This document shows, piece by piece, positions 1-12,675 of a stretch of DNA of 64,000 nucleotides. This DNA comes from Liopterus haemorrhoidalis. Taxonomy: Eukaryota; Arthropoda; Insecta; Coleoptera; Dytiscidae. The stretch lies in contig OZ020611.1 in NCBI GenBank assembly GCA_963971575.1, positions 48,814,007-48,878,006 of the forward strand. The letters are read 5' to 3'. Below the pieces are notes generated by a model. It saw nothing but the letters and a program-made list of their open reading frames with translations. It was not told where the DNA came from and did no database searches. Numbering within the stretch: the stretch's first letter is position 1; each line of letters starts with the position of its first letter. The translations under genes and the position numbers were made by a program.

Positions 1-3000
1 TGGGTTGGTTTGAATGATGTTGGAAATTTCAGTTCATTGATAACCAGCCATTTTCAAAATTGAACTCATATTCAACATAAATATGTCCAAAAACTAGAAA
101 ATATAACATGGGTCATCACACGCTGAAGTTATTTCGCCCGTATACAGAGAGCGCAATGTTTCAAGTAAAGTTTTGAAAATACTGGGTTGGTTTGAATGAC
201 GTTTGAAATTTCAGTTCATTGATAACCACCCATTTTCAAAATTGAACTTGTTTTCAACATAAATATGTCCTAAAACTAGAAAATATAACATTGGTCAGCA
301 CATGCTGAAGTTATTTCGCCCTTATACAGAGAGCGCAATGTCTCAAGTACAGTTTTGAAAATACTGGGTTGGTTTGAATGATGTTTGAAATTTCAGTTTG
401 TTGATAACCACCCATTTACAAAATTGAACTTATATTCAACATAAATATGTCCTAAAACTAGAAAATATAACATGGGTCAGCACATGCTGAAGTTATTTCG
501 CCCTTACACAGAGAGCGCAATGTCTCAAGAACAGTTTTGAAAATACTGGGTTGGTTTGAATGATGTTTGAAATTTCAGTTCATTGATAACCACCCATTTT
601 CAAAATTGAACTTATATTCAACATAAATATGTCCTAAAACTAGAAAATATAAAATAGATCAGCACATGCTGAAGTTATTTCGCCCTTACACAGAGAGCGC
701 AATGTCTCAAGTACAGTTTTGAAAATACTGGGTTGGTTTGAATGACGTTTGAAATTTCAGTTCATTGATAACCACCCATTTTCAAAATTGAACTTAAATT
801 CAACATAAATATGTCCTAAAACTAGAAAATATTACATAGGTCAGCACATGCTGAAGTTATTTCGCCCTTACACAGAGAGCGCAATGTCTCAAGTACAGTT
901 TTGAAAATACTGGGTTGGTTTGAATGATGTTTGAAATTTCAGTTCATTGATAACCACCCATTTTCAAAATTGAACTTAAATTCAACATAAATATGTCCTA
1001 AAACTAGAAAATATAACATAGGTCAGCACATGCTGAAGTTATTTCGCCCTTATACAGAGAGCGCAATGTCTCAAGTACAGTTTTGAAAATACTGGGTTGG
1101 TTTGAATGATGTTGGAAATTTCAGTTCATTGATAACCACCCATTTTCAAAATTGAACTTATATTCAACATAAATATGTCCTAAAACTAGAAAATATAACA
1201 TAGGTCAGCACATGCTGAAGTTATTTCGCCCTTACACAGAGAGCGCAATGTCTCAAGTACAGTTTTGAAAATACTGGGTTGGTTTGAATGACGTTTGAAA
1301 TTTCAGTTCATTGATAACCACCCATTTTCAAAATTGAACTTAAATTCAACATAAATATGTCCTAAAACTAGAAAATATAACATAGGTCAGCACATGCTGA
1401 AGTTATTTCGCCCTTACACAGAGAGCGCAATGTCTCAAGTACAGTTTTGAAAATACTGGGTTGGTTTGAATGATGTTTGAAATTTCAGTTCATTGATAAC
1501 CACCCATTTTCAAAATTGAACTTAAATTCAACATAAATATGTCCTAAAACTAGAAAATATAACATAGGTCAGCACATGCTGAAGTTATTTCGCCCTTATA
1601 CAGAGAGCGCAATGTCTCAAGTACAGTTTTGAAAATACTGGGTTGGTTTGAATGATGTTGGAAATTTCAGTTCATTGATAACCACCCATTTTCAAAATTG
1701 AACTTATATTCAACATAAATATGTCCTAAAACTAGAAAATATAACATAGGTCAGCACATGCTGAAGTTATTTCGCCCTTACACAGAGAGCGCAATGTCTC
1801 AAGTACAGTTTTGAAAATACTGGGTTGGTTTGAATGATGTTGGAAATTTCAGTTCATTGATAACCACCCATTTTCAAAATTGAACTTATATTCAACATAA
1901 ATATGTCCTAAAACTAGAAAATATAACATAGGTCAGCACATGCTGAAGTTATTTCGCCCTTACACAGAGAGCGCAATGTCTCAAGTACAGTTTTGAAAAT
2001 ACTGGGTTGGTTTGAATGACGTTTGAAATTTCAGTTCATTGATAACCACCCATTTTCAAAATTGAACTTAAATTCAACATAAATATGTCCTAAAACTAGA
2101 AAATATAACATAGGTCAGCACATGCTGAAGTTATTTCGCCCTTACACAGAGAGCGCAATGTCTCAAGTACAGTTTTGAAAATACTGGGTTGGTTTGAATG
2201 ATGTTGGAAATTTCAGTTCATTGATAACCACCCATTTTCAAAATTGAACTTATATTCAACATAAATATGTCCTAAAACTAGAAAATATAACATAGGTCAG
2301 CACATGCTGAAGTTATTTCGCCCTTACACAGAGAGCGCAATGTCTCAAGTACAGTTTTGAAAATACTGGGTTGGTTTGAATGATGTTGGAAATTTCAGTT
2401 CATTGATAACCACCCATTTTCAAAATTGAACTTATATTCAACATAAATATGTCCTAAAACTAGAAAATATAACATAGGTCAGCACATGCTGAAGTTATTT
2501 CGCCCTTACACAGAGAGCGCAATGTCTCAAGTACAGTTTTGAAAATACTGGGTTGGTTTGAATGACGTTTGAAATTTCAGTTCATTGATAACCACCCATT
2601 TTCAAAATTGAACTTAAATTCAACATAAATATGTCCTAAAACTAGAAAATATAACATAGGTCAGCACATGCTGAAGTTATTTCGCCCTTACACAGAGAGC
2701 GCAATGTCTCAAGTACAGTTTTGAAAATACTGGGTTGGTTTGAATGATGTTTGAAATTTCAGTTCATTGATAACCACCCATTTTCAAAATTGAACTTAAA
2801 TTCAACATAAATATGTCCTAAAACTAGAAAATATAACATAGGTCAGCACATGCTGAAGTTATTTCGCCCTTATACAGAGAGCGCAATGTCTCAAGTACAG
2901 TTTTGAAAATACTGGGTTGGTTTGAATGATGTTGGAAATTTCAGTTCATTGATAACCACCCATTTTCAAAATTGAACTTATATTCAACATAAATATGTCC

Positions 3001-6000
3001 TAAAACTAGAAAATATAACATAGGTAAGCACATGCTGAAGTTATTTCGCCCTTACACAGAGAGCGCAATGTCTCAAGTACAGTTTTGAAAATACTGGGTT
3101 GGTTTGAATGACGTTTGAAATTTCAGTTCATTGATAACCACCCATTTTCAAAATTGAACTTAAATTCAACATAAATATGTCCTAAAACTAGAAAATATAA
3201 CATGGGTCAGCACATGCTGAAGTTATTTCGCCCTTACACAGAGAGCGCAATGTCTCAAGTACAGTTTTGAAAATACTGGGTTGGTTTGAATGACGTTTGA
3301 AATTTCAGTTCATTGATAACCACCCATTTTCAAAATTGAACTTAAATTCAACATAAATATGTCCTAAAACTAGAAAATATAACATGGGTCAGCACATGCT
3401 GAAGTTATTTCGCCCTTACACAGAGAGCGCAATGTCTCAAGTACAGTTTTGAAAATACTGGGTTGGTTTGAATGACGTTTGAAATTTCAGTTCATTGATA
3501 ACCACCCATTTTCAAAATTGAACTTAAATTCAACATAAATATGTCCTAAAACTAGAAAATATAACATGGGTCAGCACATGCTGAAGTTATTTCGCCCTTA
3601 CACAGAGAGCGCAATGTCTCAAGTACAGTTTTGAAAATACTGGGTTGGTTTGAATGACGTTTGAAATTTCAGTTCATTGATAACCACCCATTTACAAAAT
3701 TGAACTTATATTCAACATAAATATGTCCTAAAACTAGAAAATATAACATGGGTCAGCACATGCTGAAGTTATTTCGCCCTTACACAGAGAGCGCAATGTC
3801 TCAAGAACAGTTTTGAAAATACTGGGTTGGTTTGAATGATGTTTGAAATTTCAGTTCATTGATAACCACCCATTTTCAAAATTGAACTTATATTCAACAT
3901 AAATATGTCCTAAAACTAGAAAATATAACATGGGTCAGCACATGCTGAAGTTATTTCGCCCTTACACAGAGAGCGCAATGTCTCAAGTACAGTTTTGAAA
4001 ATACTGGGTTGGTTTGAATGACGTTTGAAATTTCAGTTCATTGATAACCACCCATTTTCAAAATTGAACTTAAATTCAACATAAATATGTCCTAAAACTA
4101 GAAAATATAACATGGGTCAGCACATGCTGAAGTTATTTCGCCCTTACACAGAGAGCGCAATGTCTCAAGTACAGTTTTGAAAATACTGGGTTGGTTTGAA
4201 TGACGTTTGAAATTTCAGTTCATTGATAACCACCCATTTTCAAAATTGAACTTAAATTCAACATAAATATGTCCTAAAACTAGAAAATATAACATAGGTC
4301 AGCACATGCTGAAGTTATTTCGCCCTTATACAGAGAGCGCAATGTCTCAAGTACAGTTTTGAAAATACTGGGTTGGTTTGAATGACGTTTGAAATTTTAG
4401 TTCATTGATAACCACCCATTTTCAAAATTGAACTTAAATTCAACATAAATATGTCCTAAAACTAGAAAATATAACATAGGTCAGCACATGCTGAAGTTAT
4501 TTCGCCCTTATACAGAGAGCGCAATGTCTCAAGTACAGTTTTGAAAATACTGGGTTGGTTTGAATGATGTTGGAAATTTCAGTTCATTGATAACCACCCA
4601 TTTTCAAAATTGAACTTATATTCAACATAAATATGTCCTAAAACTAGAAAATATAACATAGGTAAGCACATGCTGAAGTTATTTCGCCCTTACACAGAGA
4701 GCGCAATGTCTCAAGTACAGTTTTGAAAATACTGGGTTGGTTTGAATGACGTTTGAAATTTCAGTTCATTGATAACCACCCATTTTCAAAATTGAACTTA
4801 AATTCAACATAAATATGTCCTAAAACTAGAAAATATAACATGGGTCAGCACATGCTGAAGTTATTTCGCCCTTACACAGAGAGCGCAATGTCTCAAGTAC
4901 AGTTTTGAAAATACTGGGTTGGTTTGAATGACGTTTGAAATTTCAGTTCATTGATAACCACCCATTTTCAAAATTGAACTTAAATTCAACATAAATATGT
5001 CCTAAAACTAGAAAATATAACATGGGTCAGCACATGCTGAAGTTATTTCGCCCTTACACAGAGAGCGCAATGTCTCAAGTACAGTTTTGAAAATACTGGG
5101 TTGGTTTGAATGACGTTTGAAATTTCAGTTCATTGATAACCACCCATTTTCAAAATTGAACTTAAATTCAACATAAATATGTCCTAAAACTAGAAAATAT
5201 AACATGGGTCAGCACATGCTGAAGTTATTTCGCCCTTACACAGAGAGCGCAATGTCTCAAGTACAGTTTTGAAAATACTGGGTTGGTTTGAATGACGTTT
5301 GAAATTTCAGTTCATTGATAACCACCCATTTACAAAATTGAACTTATATTCAACATAAATATGTCCTAAAACTAGAAAATATAACATGGGTCAGCACATG
5401 CTGAAGTTATTTCGCCCTTACACAGAGAGCGCAATGTCTCAAGAACAGTTTTGAAAATACTGGGTTGGTTTGAATGATGTTTGAAATTTCAGTTCATTGA
5501 TAACCACCCATTTTCAAAATTGAACTTATATTCAACATAAATATGTCCTAAAACTAGAAAATATAACATGGGTCAGCACATGCTGAAGTTATTTCGCCCT
5601 TACACAGAGAGCGCAATGTCTCAAGTACAGTTTTGAAAATACTGGGTTGGTTTGAATGACGTTTGAAATTTCAGTTCATTGATAACCACCCATTTTCAAA
5701 ATTGAACTTAAATTCAACATAAATATGTCCTAAAACTAGAAAATATAACATGGGTCAGCACATGCTGAAGTTATTTCGCCCTTACACAGAGAGCGCAATG
5801 TCTCAAGTACAGTTTTGAAAATACTGGGTTGGTTTGAATGACGTTTGAAATTTCAGTTCATTGATAACCACCCATTTTCAAAATTGAACTTAAATTCAAC
5901 ATAAATATGTCCTAAAACTAGAAAATATAACATAGGTCAGCACATGCTGAAGTTATTTCGCCCTTATACAGAGAGCGCAATGTCTCAAGTACAGTTTTGA

Positions 6001-9000
6001 AAATACTGGGTTGGTTTGAATGATGTTTGAAATTTCAGTTCATTGATAACCACCCATTTTCAAAATTGAACTTATATTCAACATAAATATGTCCTAAAAC
6101 TAGAAAATATAACATGGGTCAGCACATGCTGAAGTTATTTCGCCCTTACACAGAGAGCGCAATGTCTCAAGAACAGTTTTGAAAATACTGGGTTGGTTTG
6201 AATGATGTTTGAAATTTCAGTTCATTGATAACCACCCATTTTCAAAATTGAACTTATATTCAACATAAATATGTCCTAAAACTAGAAAATATAACATAGG
6301 TCAGCACATGCTGAAGTTATTTCGCCCTTACACAGAGAGCGCAATGTCTCAAGTACAGTTTTGAAAATACTGGGTTGGTTTGAATGATGTTGGAAATTTC
6401 AGTTCATTGATAACCAGCCATTTTCAAAATTGAACTCATATTCAACATAAATATGTCCAAAAACTAGAAAATATAACATGGGTCATCACACGCTGAAGTT
6501 ATTTCGCCCGTATACAGAGAGCGCAATGTTTCAAGTAAAGTTTTGAAAATACTGGGTTGGTTTGAATGACGTTTGAAATTTCAGTTCATTGATAACCACC
6601 CATTTTCAAAATTGAACTTGTTTTCAACATAAATATGTCCTAAAACTAGAAAATATAACATTGGTCAGCACATGCTGAAGTTATTTCGTCCTTATACAGA
6701 GAGCGCAATGTCTCAAGTACAGTTTTGAAAATACTGGGTTGGTTAGAATGACGTTTGAATTTTCAGTTCATTGATAACCACCCATTTCCAAAATTGAACT
6801 CATATTCAACATAAATATGTCCTAAAACTAGAAAATATAACATGGGTCAGCACATGCTGAAGTTATTTCGCCCTTATACAGAGAGCGCAATGTCTCTAGT
6901 ACAGTTTTGAAAATACTGGGTTGGTTTGAATGACGTTTGAAATTTCAGTTCATTGATAACCACCCATTTTCAAAATTGAACTCATAGTCAACATAAATAT
7001 GTCCTAAAACTAGAAAATATAACATGGGTCAGCACATGCTGAAGTTATTTCGCCCTTACACAGAGAGCGCAATGTCTCAAGAACAGTTTTGAAAATACTG
7101 GGTTGGTTTGAATGATGTTTGAAATTTCAGTTCATTGATAACCACCCATTTTCAAAATTGAACTTATATTCAACATAAATATGTCCTAAAACTAGAAAAT
7201 ATAACCTAGGTCAGCATATGCTGAAGTTATTTCGCCCTTACACAGAGAGCGCAATGTCTCAAGTACAGTTTTGAAAATACTGGGTTGGTTTGAATGACGT
7301 TTGAAATTTCAGTTCATTGATAACCACCCATTTTCAAAATTGAACTTAAATTCAACATAAATATGTCCTAAAACTAGAAAATATAACATAGTTCAGCACA
7401 TGCTGAAGTTATTTCGCCCTTATACAGAGAGCGCAATGTCTCAAGTACAGTTTTGAAAATACTGGGTTGGTTTGAATGACGTTTGAAATTTTAGTTCATT
7501 GATAACCACCCATTTTCAAAATTGAACTTAAATTCAACATAAATATGTCCTAAAACTAGAAAATATAACATAGGTCAGCACATGCTGAAGTTATTTCGCC
7601 CTTACACAGAGAGCGCAATGTCTCAAGTACAGTTTTGAAAATACTGGGTTGGTTTGAATGACGTTTGAAATTTCAGTTCATTGATAACCACCCATTTTCA
7701 AAATTGAACTTAAATTCAACATAAATATGTCCTAAAACTAGAAAATATAACATAGGTCAGCACATACTGAAGTTATTTCGCCCTTATACAGAGAGCGCAA
7801 TGTCTCAAGTACAGTTTTGAAAATACTGGGTTGGTTTGAATGATGTTGGAAATTTCAGTTCATTGATAACCAGCCATTTTCAAAATTGAACTCATATTCA
7901 ACATAAATATGTCCAAAAACTAGAAAATATAACATGGGTCATCACACGCTGAAGTTATTTCGCCCGTATACAGAGAGCGCAATGTTTCAAGTAAAGTTTT
8001 GAAAATACTGGGTTGGTTTGAATGACGTTTGAAATTTCAGTTCATTGATAACCACCCATTTTCAAAATTGAACTTGTTTTCAACATAAATATGTCCTAAA
8101 ACTAGAAAATATAACATTGGTCAGCACATGCTGAAGTTATTTCGCCCTTATACAGAGAGCGCAATGTCTCAAGTACAGTTTTGAAAATACTGGGTTGGTT
8201 TGAATGACGTTTGAAATTTCAGTTCATTGATAACCACCCATTTCCAAAATTGAACTCATATTCAACATAAATATGTCCTAAAACTAGAAAATATAACATG
8301 GGTCAGCACATGCTGAAGTTATTTCGCCCTTATACAGAGAGCGCAATGTCTCAAGAACAGTTTTGAAAATACTGGGTTGGTTTGAATGATGTTTGAAATT
8401 TCAGTTCATTGATAACCACCCATTTTCAAAATTGAACTTAAATTCAACATAAATATGTCCTAAAACTAGAAAATATAACATAGGTCAGCACATGCTGAAG
8501 TTATTTCGCCCTTATACAGAGAGCGCAATGTCTCAAGTACAGTTTTGAAAATACTGGGTTGGTTTGAATGACGTTTTAAATTTCAGTTCATTGATAACCA
8601 CCCATTTTCAAAATTGAACTTGTTTTCAACATAAATATGTCCTAAAACTAGAAAATATAACATTGGTCAGCACATGCTGAAGTTATTTCGCCCTTATACA
8701 GAGAGCGCAATGTCTCAAGTACAGTTTTGAAAATACTGGGTTGGTTTGAATGACGTTTGAAATTTCAGTTCATTGATAACCACCCATTTTCAAAATTGAA
8801 CTTAAATTCAACATAAATATGTTCTAAAACTAGAAAATATAACATAGGTCAGCACATGCTGAAGTTATTTCGCCCTTATACAGAGAGCGCAATGTCTCAA
8901 GTACAGTTTTGAAAATACTGGGTTGGTTTGAATGACGTTTGAAATTTCAGTTCATTGATAACCACCCATTTTCAAAATTGAACTTAAATTCAACATAAAT

Positions 9001-10010
9001 ATGTCTTAAAACTAGAAAATATAACATAGGTCAGCACATGCTGAAGTTATTTCGCCCTTACACAGAGAGCGCAATGTCTCAAGTACAGTTTTGAAAATAC
9101 TGGGTTGGTTTGAATGACGTTTGAAATTTCAGTTCATTGATAACCACCCATTTTCAAAATTGAACTTAAATTCAACATAAATATGTCCTAAAACTAGAAA
9201 ATATAACATAGGTCAGCACATACTGAAGTTATTTCGCCCTTATACAGAGAGCGCAATGTCTCAAGTACAGTTTTGAAAATACTGGGTTGGTTTGAATGAT
9301 GTTGGAAATTTCAGTTCATTGATAACCAGCCATTTTCAAAATTGAACTTAAATTCAACATAAATATGTCCTAAAACTAGAAAATATAACATGGGTCAGCA
9401 CATGCTGAAGTTATTTCGCCCTTACACAGAGAGCGCAATGTCTCAAGTACAGTTTTGAAAATACTGGGTTGGTTTGAATGACGTTTGAAATTTCAGTTCA
9501 TTGATAACCACCCATTTACAAAATTGAACTTATATTCAACATAAATATGTCCTAAAACTAGAAAATATAACATGGGTCAGCACATGCTGAAGTTATTTCG
9601 CCCTTACACAGAGAGCGCAATGTCTCAAGAACAATTTTGAAAATACTGGGTTGGTTTGAATGATGTTTGAAATTTCAGTTCATTGATAACCACCCATTTT
9701 CAAAATTGAACTTATATTCAACATAAATATGTCCTAAAACTAGAAAATATAACATAGGTCAGCACATGCTGAAGTTATTTCGCCCTTACACAGAGAGCGC
9801 AATGTCTCAAGTACAGTTTTGAAAATACTGGGTTGGTTTGAATGATGTTTGAAATTTCAGTTCATTGATAACCACCCATTTTCAAAATTGAACTCATATT
9901 CAACATAAATATGTCCTAAAAGTAGAAAATATAACATGGGTCAGCACATGCTGAAGTTATTTCGCCCTTTTTCAGAGAGCGCAATGTCTCAAGTACAGTT
10001 TTGAAAAGAC
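1..10010 (-). repeat. 182-bp satellite array, left (55 monomers)
   Basis: The motif TGGGTTGGTTTGAATGA recurs every 182 bp from position 1 to 10011 with no net insertion or deletion, giving exactly 55 monomers. Monomers differ at a few diagnostic sites: GATGTTGG, GATGTTTG or GACGTTTG after the anchor, AACCAGCC versus AACCACCC, TTTACAAAA versus TTTTCAAAA, and TATACAG versus TACACAG. Each monomer has a near-palindrome CAGCACATGCTG. The array is cut by the window start, so its true length is unknown. It is the reverse complement of the family at 28787-35155. No long open frame crosses it. Confidence 0.98.
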
Positions 10011-10200
10011 TGGGTTGGTTTGAATGACAGTAGGTATTTTTTAAATAAAAGTTGCAGTTAATTGATAACCGCTCATTTTTAAAATGAGAACTAATATATA
10101 ACAGAAATGTGTCCTTAACTAAGATAACATAACATAGATCAGCACATGCTGACGTCAATTCACCCTTATACAGAGAGCTCAGTATCTTAAGCTTTATTTT
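10011..10200 (-). repeat. Diverged edge monomer of the left satellite array
   Basis: The 56th monomer keeps the anchor, the GATAACC block, AGCACATGCTGA and CAGAGAGCTC, but carries many substitutions and small indels. It marks the end of the homogenised array, as expected where unequal exchange no longer acts. Confidence 0.85.
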
Positions 10201-10485
10201 GAAATTTAAAATTTTGTCTACAAGACAAAAAAAAAATCTGCAAGTGGTTTGACACTCTAAGGTTGTTCCTGCATCCCGTAGTCAAAGGCTGTATTCTGAA
10301 TATTTATGAACATACCGGAAGGTGAGAATGAGAAATGTGAAATGAGAGTCCGTGATTTAAACCAGATTTAAACACGGATCCACGGCAGACACTATATTTG
10401 CAATATTATTTATCGATATATTTTTTTTTTTTCGAAAAAAAAAATTAAATCGGATTTTTGAGGGATAGTACCTATTATTTTTTCT

Positions 10486-10716
10486 TTGCAACCCCATCGC
10501 AAACATCACGAACTTAAGCCTCTCTCTCCCAAATATCAAATAACACGTTTTTCAGGGACACATTTAAGAAAAAAAAACTTTTTAGAAAAAAAAAAAATAA
10601 GTTGGCTTCTGAGCCTCCCAAAGAAAAAATATTGGTTTCTGAGACCCCCCCATTTCAAGGTGTGCGCCTGCACATTAGTTAGCGTGTGTGCCTTTAATTC
10701 CAATATTTCGCTTTAG
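10486..10716 (+). other. Weak open frame in element body, probably not a gene
   Basis: A 76-codon frame lies in the AT- and poly-A-rich part of the element body (several runs of A or T over 8 bp). Its translation is low-complexity and the matching part of copy R2 (25290-25450) does not preserve it. I see no support for a gene here. Confidence 0.2.
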
Positions 10717-10902
10717 TTGAGGTGTACCGTAAAGGGTAGTTTTAGTTTACCCCCAAGACACAAAAAATGCTAGCCTCAAAAGAATGCGCGACTCTAAATT
10801 GAATTTCAAAACTCAAAATAATCTAGAAATTATTTATTGACTACTAATTTTGTTTGTGTAGGTGACGTATACGTTATGCCTCAGGAATAGAATATTTGGG
10901 GA

Positions 10903-11128
10903 AAATGTAGTAAAGTAGACCTATACTTTTTCTGTCCTAAACTTTTACTTACTAAACCTAACCTAACTACTTAGTTTTTAGGTGCATACTACTTTATTTT
11001 TCCGAAACATTAACCCAGTTAAAATTGTATATTATTGTGCAATAATATTTTATATAATCTCAATTTATTATTTCTGTTTTTGTTAAATATCCCCGAGCAC
11101 GTATGTATAAGTCTACTTTACTACATTT
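10903..11128. mobile_element. MITE, 18-bp terminal inverted repeats
   Basis: AAATGTAGTAAAGTAGAC at 10903-10920 is the exact reverse complement of 11111-11128. The interior contains ACTAAACCTAACCTAAC and TTTTTAGGTGCATA, also found inside the element at 21481-22127, so the two are relatives. The homologous body at 25080-25160 lacks it, which supports an insertion specific to copy L. Confidence 0.7.
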
Positions 11129-11285
11129 AGCCAAAGGAAATTTTTTGCTCAAATCGGAACTGGACAACACTAAAATATATTGCCCTTTGGAGTTTTTTTC
11201 TTAATTCTAACATGCAAATTTACTGTATGCCTCTCTAGTGCTATAATAAAAATGCCTATTATATCCAGTATTGGTAAATTAGGAG

Positions 11286-11392
11286 CACTTACGCTACACC
11301 TAAGCTGGTTAGGTGTCTTTGGTCTCCGATGTTGTCCTAGCGAATCCTGGCCTGCTTCCAATCCATTGTCCTCCGATCTCTGCAAATATGTA
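11286..11392 (-). other. Exon-like conserved segment, copy L
   Basis: On the minus strand the segment follows ATTTGCAG, encodes EAGQDSLGQHRRPKT in one open frame (the 71-codon frame 11170-11385) and ends at CTTAGGTG. The same segment recurs at 23850-23940 and 24980-25082, each time bounded by TTGCAG and an AGGTA-type donor. It may be a coding exon of the satellite-linked element or a captured host exon. The function is not recognised. Confidence 0.45.
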
Positions 11393-11536
11393 TACTATAT
11401 TTAATAATCATTCAAAATTAATACCCTACATCAAATTAAAAAATATAGATTTTTAAAAAAATTTCGTTACTATTTTTTTATTAATTACTCAATTTTTAAA
11501 TTTTTGACCCACCTTTTCATAGCGATTTCACGTGCT

Positions 11537-11669
11537 ATAGTCTGTTTCTTTAGTTTAAATGAAGTTTTTGATCATTTTGTTTAACAAAAGCCCACTTCAG
11601 TTGTTACAAGCTCGTGACAACTTACAAAAGTATAAATTCCATTAGTTTCGCTTAAACGTTTGGAATAGC
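11537..11669 (+). mobile_element. MITE of the AGTCTGTT family, copy 1
   Basis: It begins TAGTCTGTTTCTTTAG and ends CGCTTAAACGTTTGGAATAG. The middle has GATCATTTTGTTTA and GTGACAACTTACAAAA, shared with the copies near 35.9, 39.5, 44.6, 53.8 and 63.9 kb. Length about 130-180 bp; no coding capacity. Confidence 0.7.
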
Positions 11670-11689
11670 CAAATATTCAAGGATCAAAG

Positions 11690-12350
11690 CAAAATATTCG
11701 GTATTTCAAATACCAAATATCAAGTAACATACAAGTATTTGAAATAACCAATACTCATAGTCATCACTGATAAAAAGTGTTAGAAATGTTTTAAATGTAT
11801 TTGAATTACTAGAAGTATTTTAGATATTAGGGAAATATTTGAAATACTAGGTAATATTTGAAATAATTGGGAAATATTTGAATTATGTATTAGGAAATAG
11901 TTGAAATACTAGGAAAATATTTGAAATACTTGGAAATATTTGAAATACTAAGAAATAATTGAAATACTAAGAATTATTTGAAATATTAGGAAATATTTGA
12001 AATACTAAGAATTATTTGAAATATGTACCAAAGAAATATTTGCAATACTAATGAAATATATGAAATATTTGGAAATATTTGAAATATTAGAAAAATATAT
12101 GAAATACTAGGAAGTATTTGAAATATGTATTAGGGAAATATTTGAAATAATAGGGAAATATTTCAAAATCGTAGGGAAATATTTGAAAGACTAGAAAATA
12201 CTTAAAGTATTTCAGATACTGACATTTTCAGACAGTAAATATCAAATACAAATACCACGGAGAAAGTATTTGCAAATCCAAATACCAAGAGCAATTTTTT
12301 GAAAGTAATTGCAAAACTTTTTCAAATACTTTATTTGAAATATTTCCAGC
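11690..12350. repeat. AT-rich minisatellite, unit about 18-20 bp
   Basis: Imperfect tandem copies of GGAAATATTTGAAATACTA fill about 650 bp, with variants such as GAATTATTTGAAATA. Some copies carry a GTATTA insertion. No coding capacity is visible. Confidence 0.85.
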
Positions 12351-12359
12351 TATGCTATA

Positions 12360-12560
12360 GATATGTATATAATATAATATATGAATAAGAACTACATTAA
12401 TTAAGAATTAAAATTATTAGCAAAGTAAATTTTAAATAAATTGTTCGTCTTCAAAATTGTTTCAAATTATTTAAAACTGTCTTTATCAAAATATTATTAA
12501 TTAACATAAGTACCTAACTAACTAAATCCGTTAATCCCAAAAATTTATATTTTTTCAAAG
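12360..12560 (-). repeat. Outer inverted-repeat arm, left
   Basis: On the minus strand this matches 22330-22512 (shared GGGATTAACGGATTTAG, GATATTTTGATAA and CTTGAAACAATTTT-like blocks). It extends the inverted homology between the two satellite loci outward to the LINE on the left and to the Harbinger insertion on the right. Confidence 0.75.
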
Positions 12561-12617
12561 TGAAGTGAAGGTTAAGTTATTTTTAAAAACTATGCATAAA
12601 TATATATATATCTAAAA

Positions 12618-12643
12618 GCCTTCTACCATAGTATGGTGTAGGC
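12618..12643 (-). terminator. Hairpin at the LINE 3' end
   Basis: GCCTTCTACCATA and TATGGTGTAGGC form an imperfect stem just after the ORF2 stop and before the (AT)n tail. Many LINEs have such 3' stem-loops that their own reverse transcriptase recognises; that role here is inferred. Confidence 0.5.
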
Positions 12644-12675
12644 TGTATTTCTTTGTTTTCTCCTTCTTTTCCATA

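Larger units (their letters stand above)
10200..11410 (-). mobile_element. Body of satellite-linked element, copy L (inverted)
   Basis: Read on the minus strand, this segment matches 24880-25490 plus 27480-27720. Shared blocks include the exon-like segment at 11286-11392, CATGTTAGAATTAAG (near 11200), GGCATAACGTA (near 10875), AATTTAGAGTC (near 10795) and the region before the array around 10240-10390 (TTTAAATC...GGACTC, TATTCTGAAT). The same blocks lead into the opposite array on the right. No transposase or reverse transcriptase was recognised, so the class is unknown. It could also be one arm of a segmental inverted duplication. Confidence 0.7.

Noticed and set aside
1..10010. CRISPR array
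   Set aside because: The repeat is 182 bp with no spacers and no associated genes, in a eukaryotic setting.
9916..10158. 80-codon minus frame at the array edge
   Set aside because: Made of satellite sequence; its translation resembles the right-array frames for that reason only.
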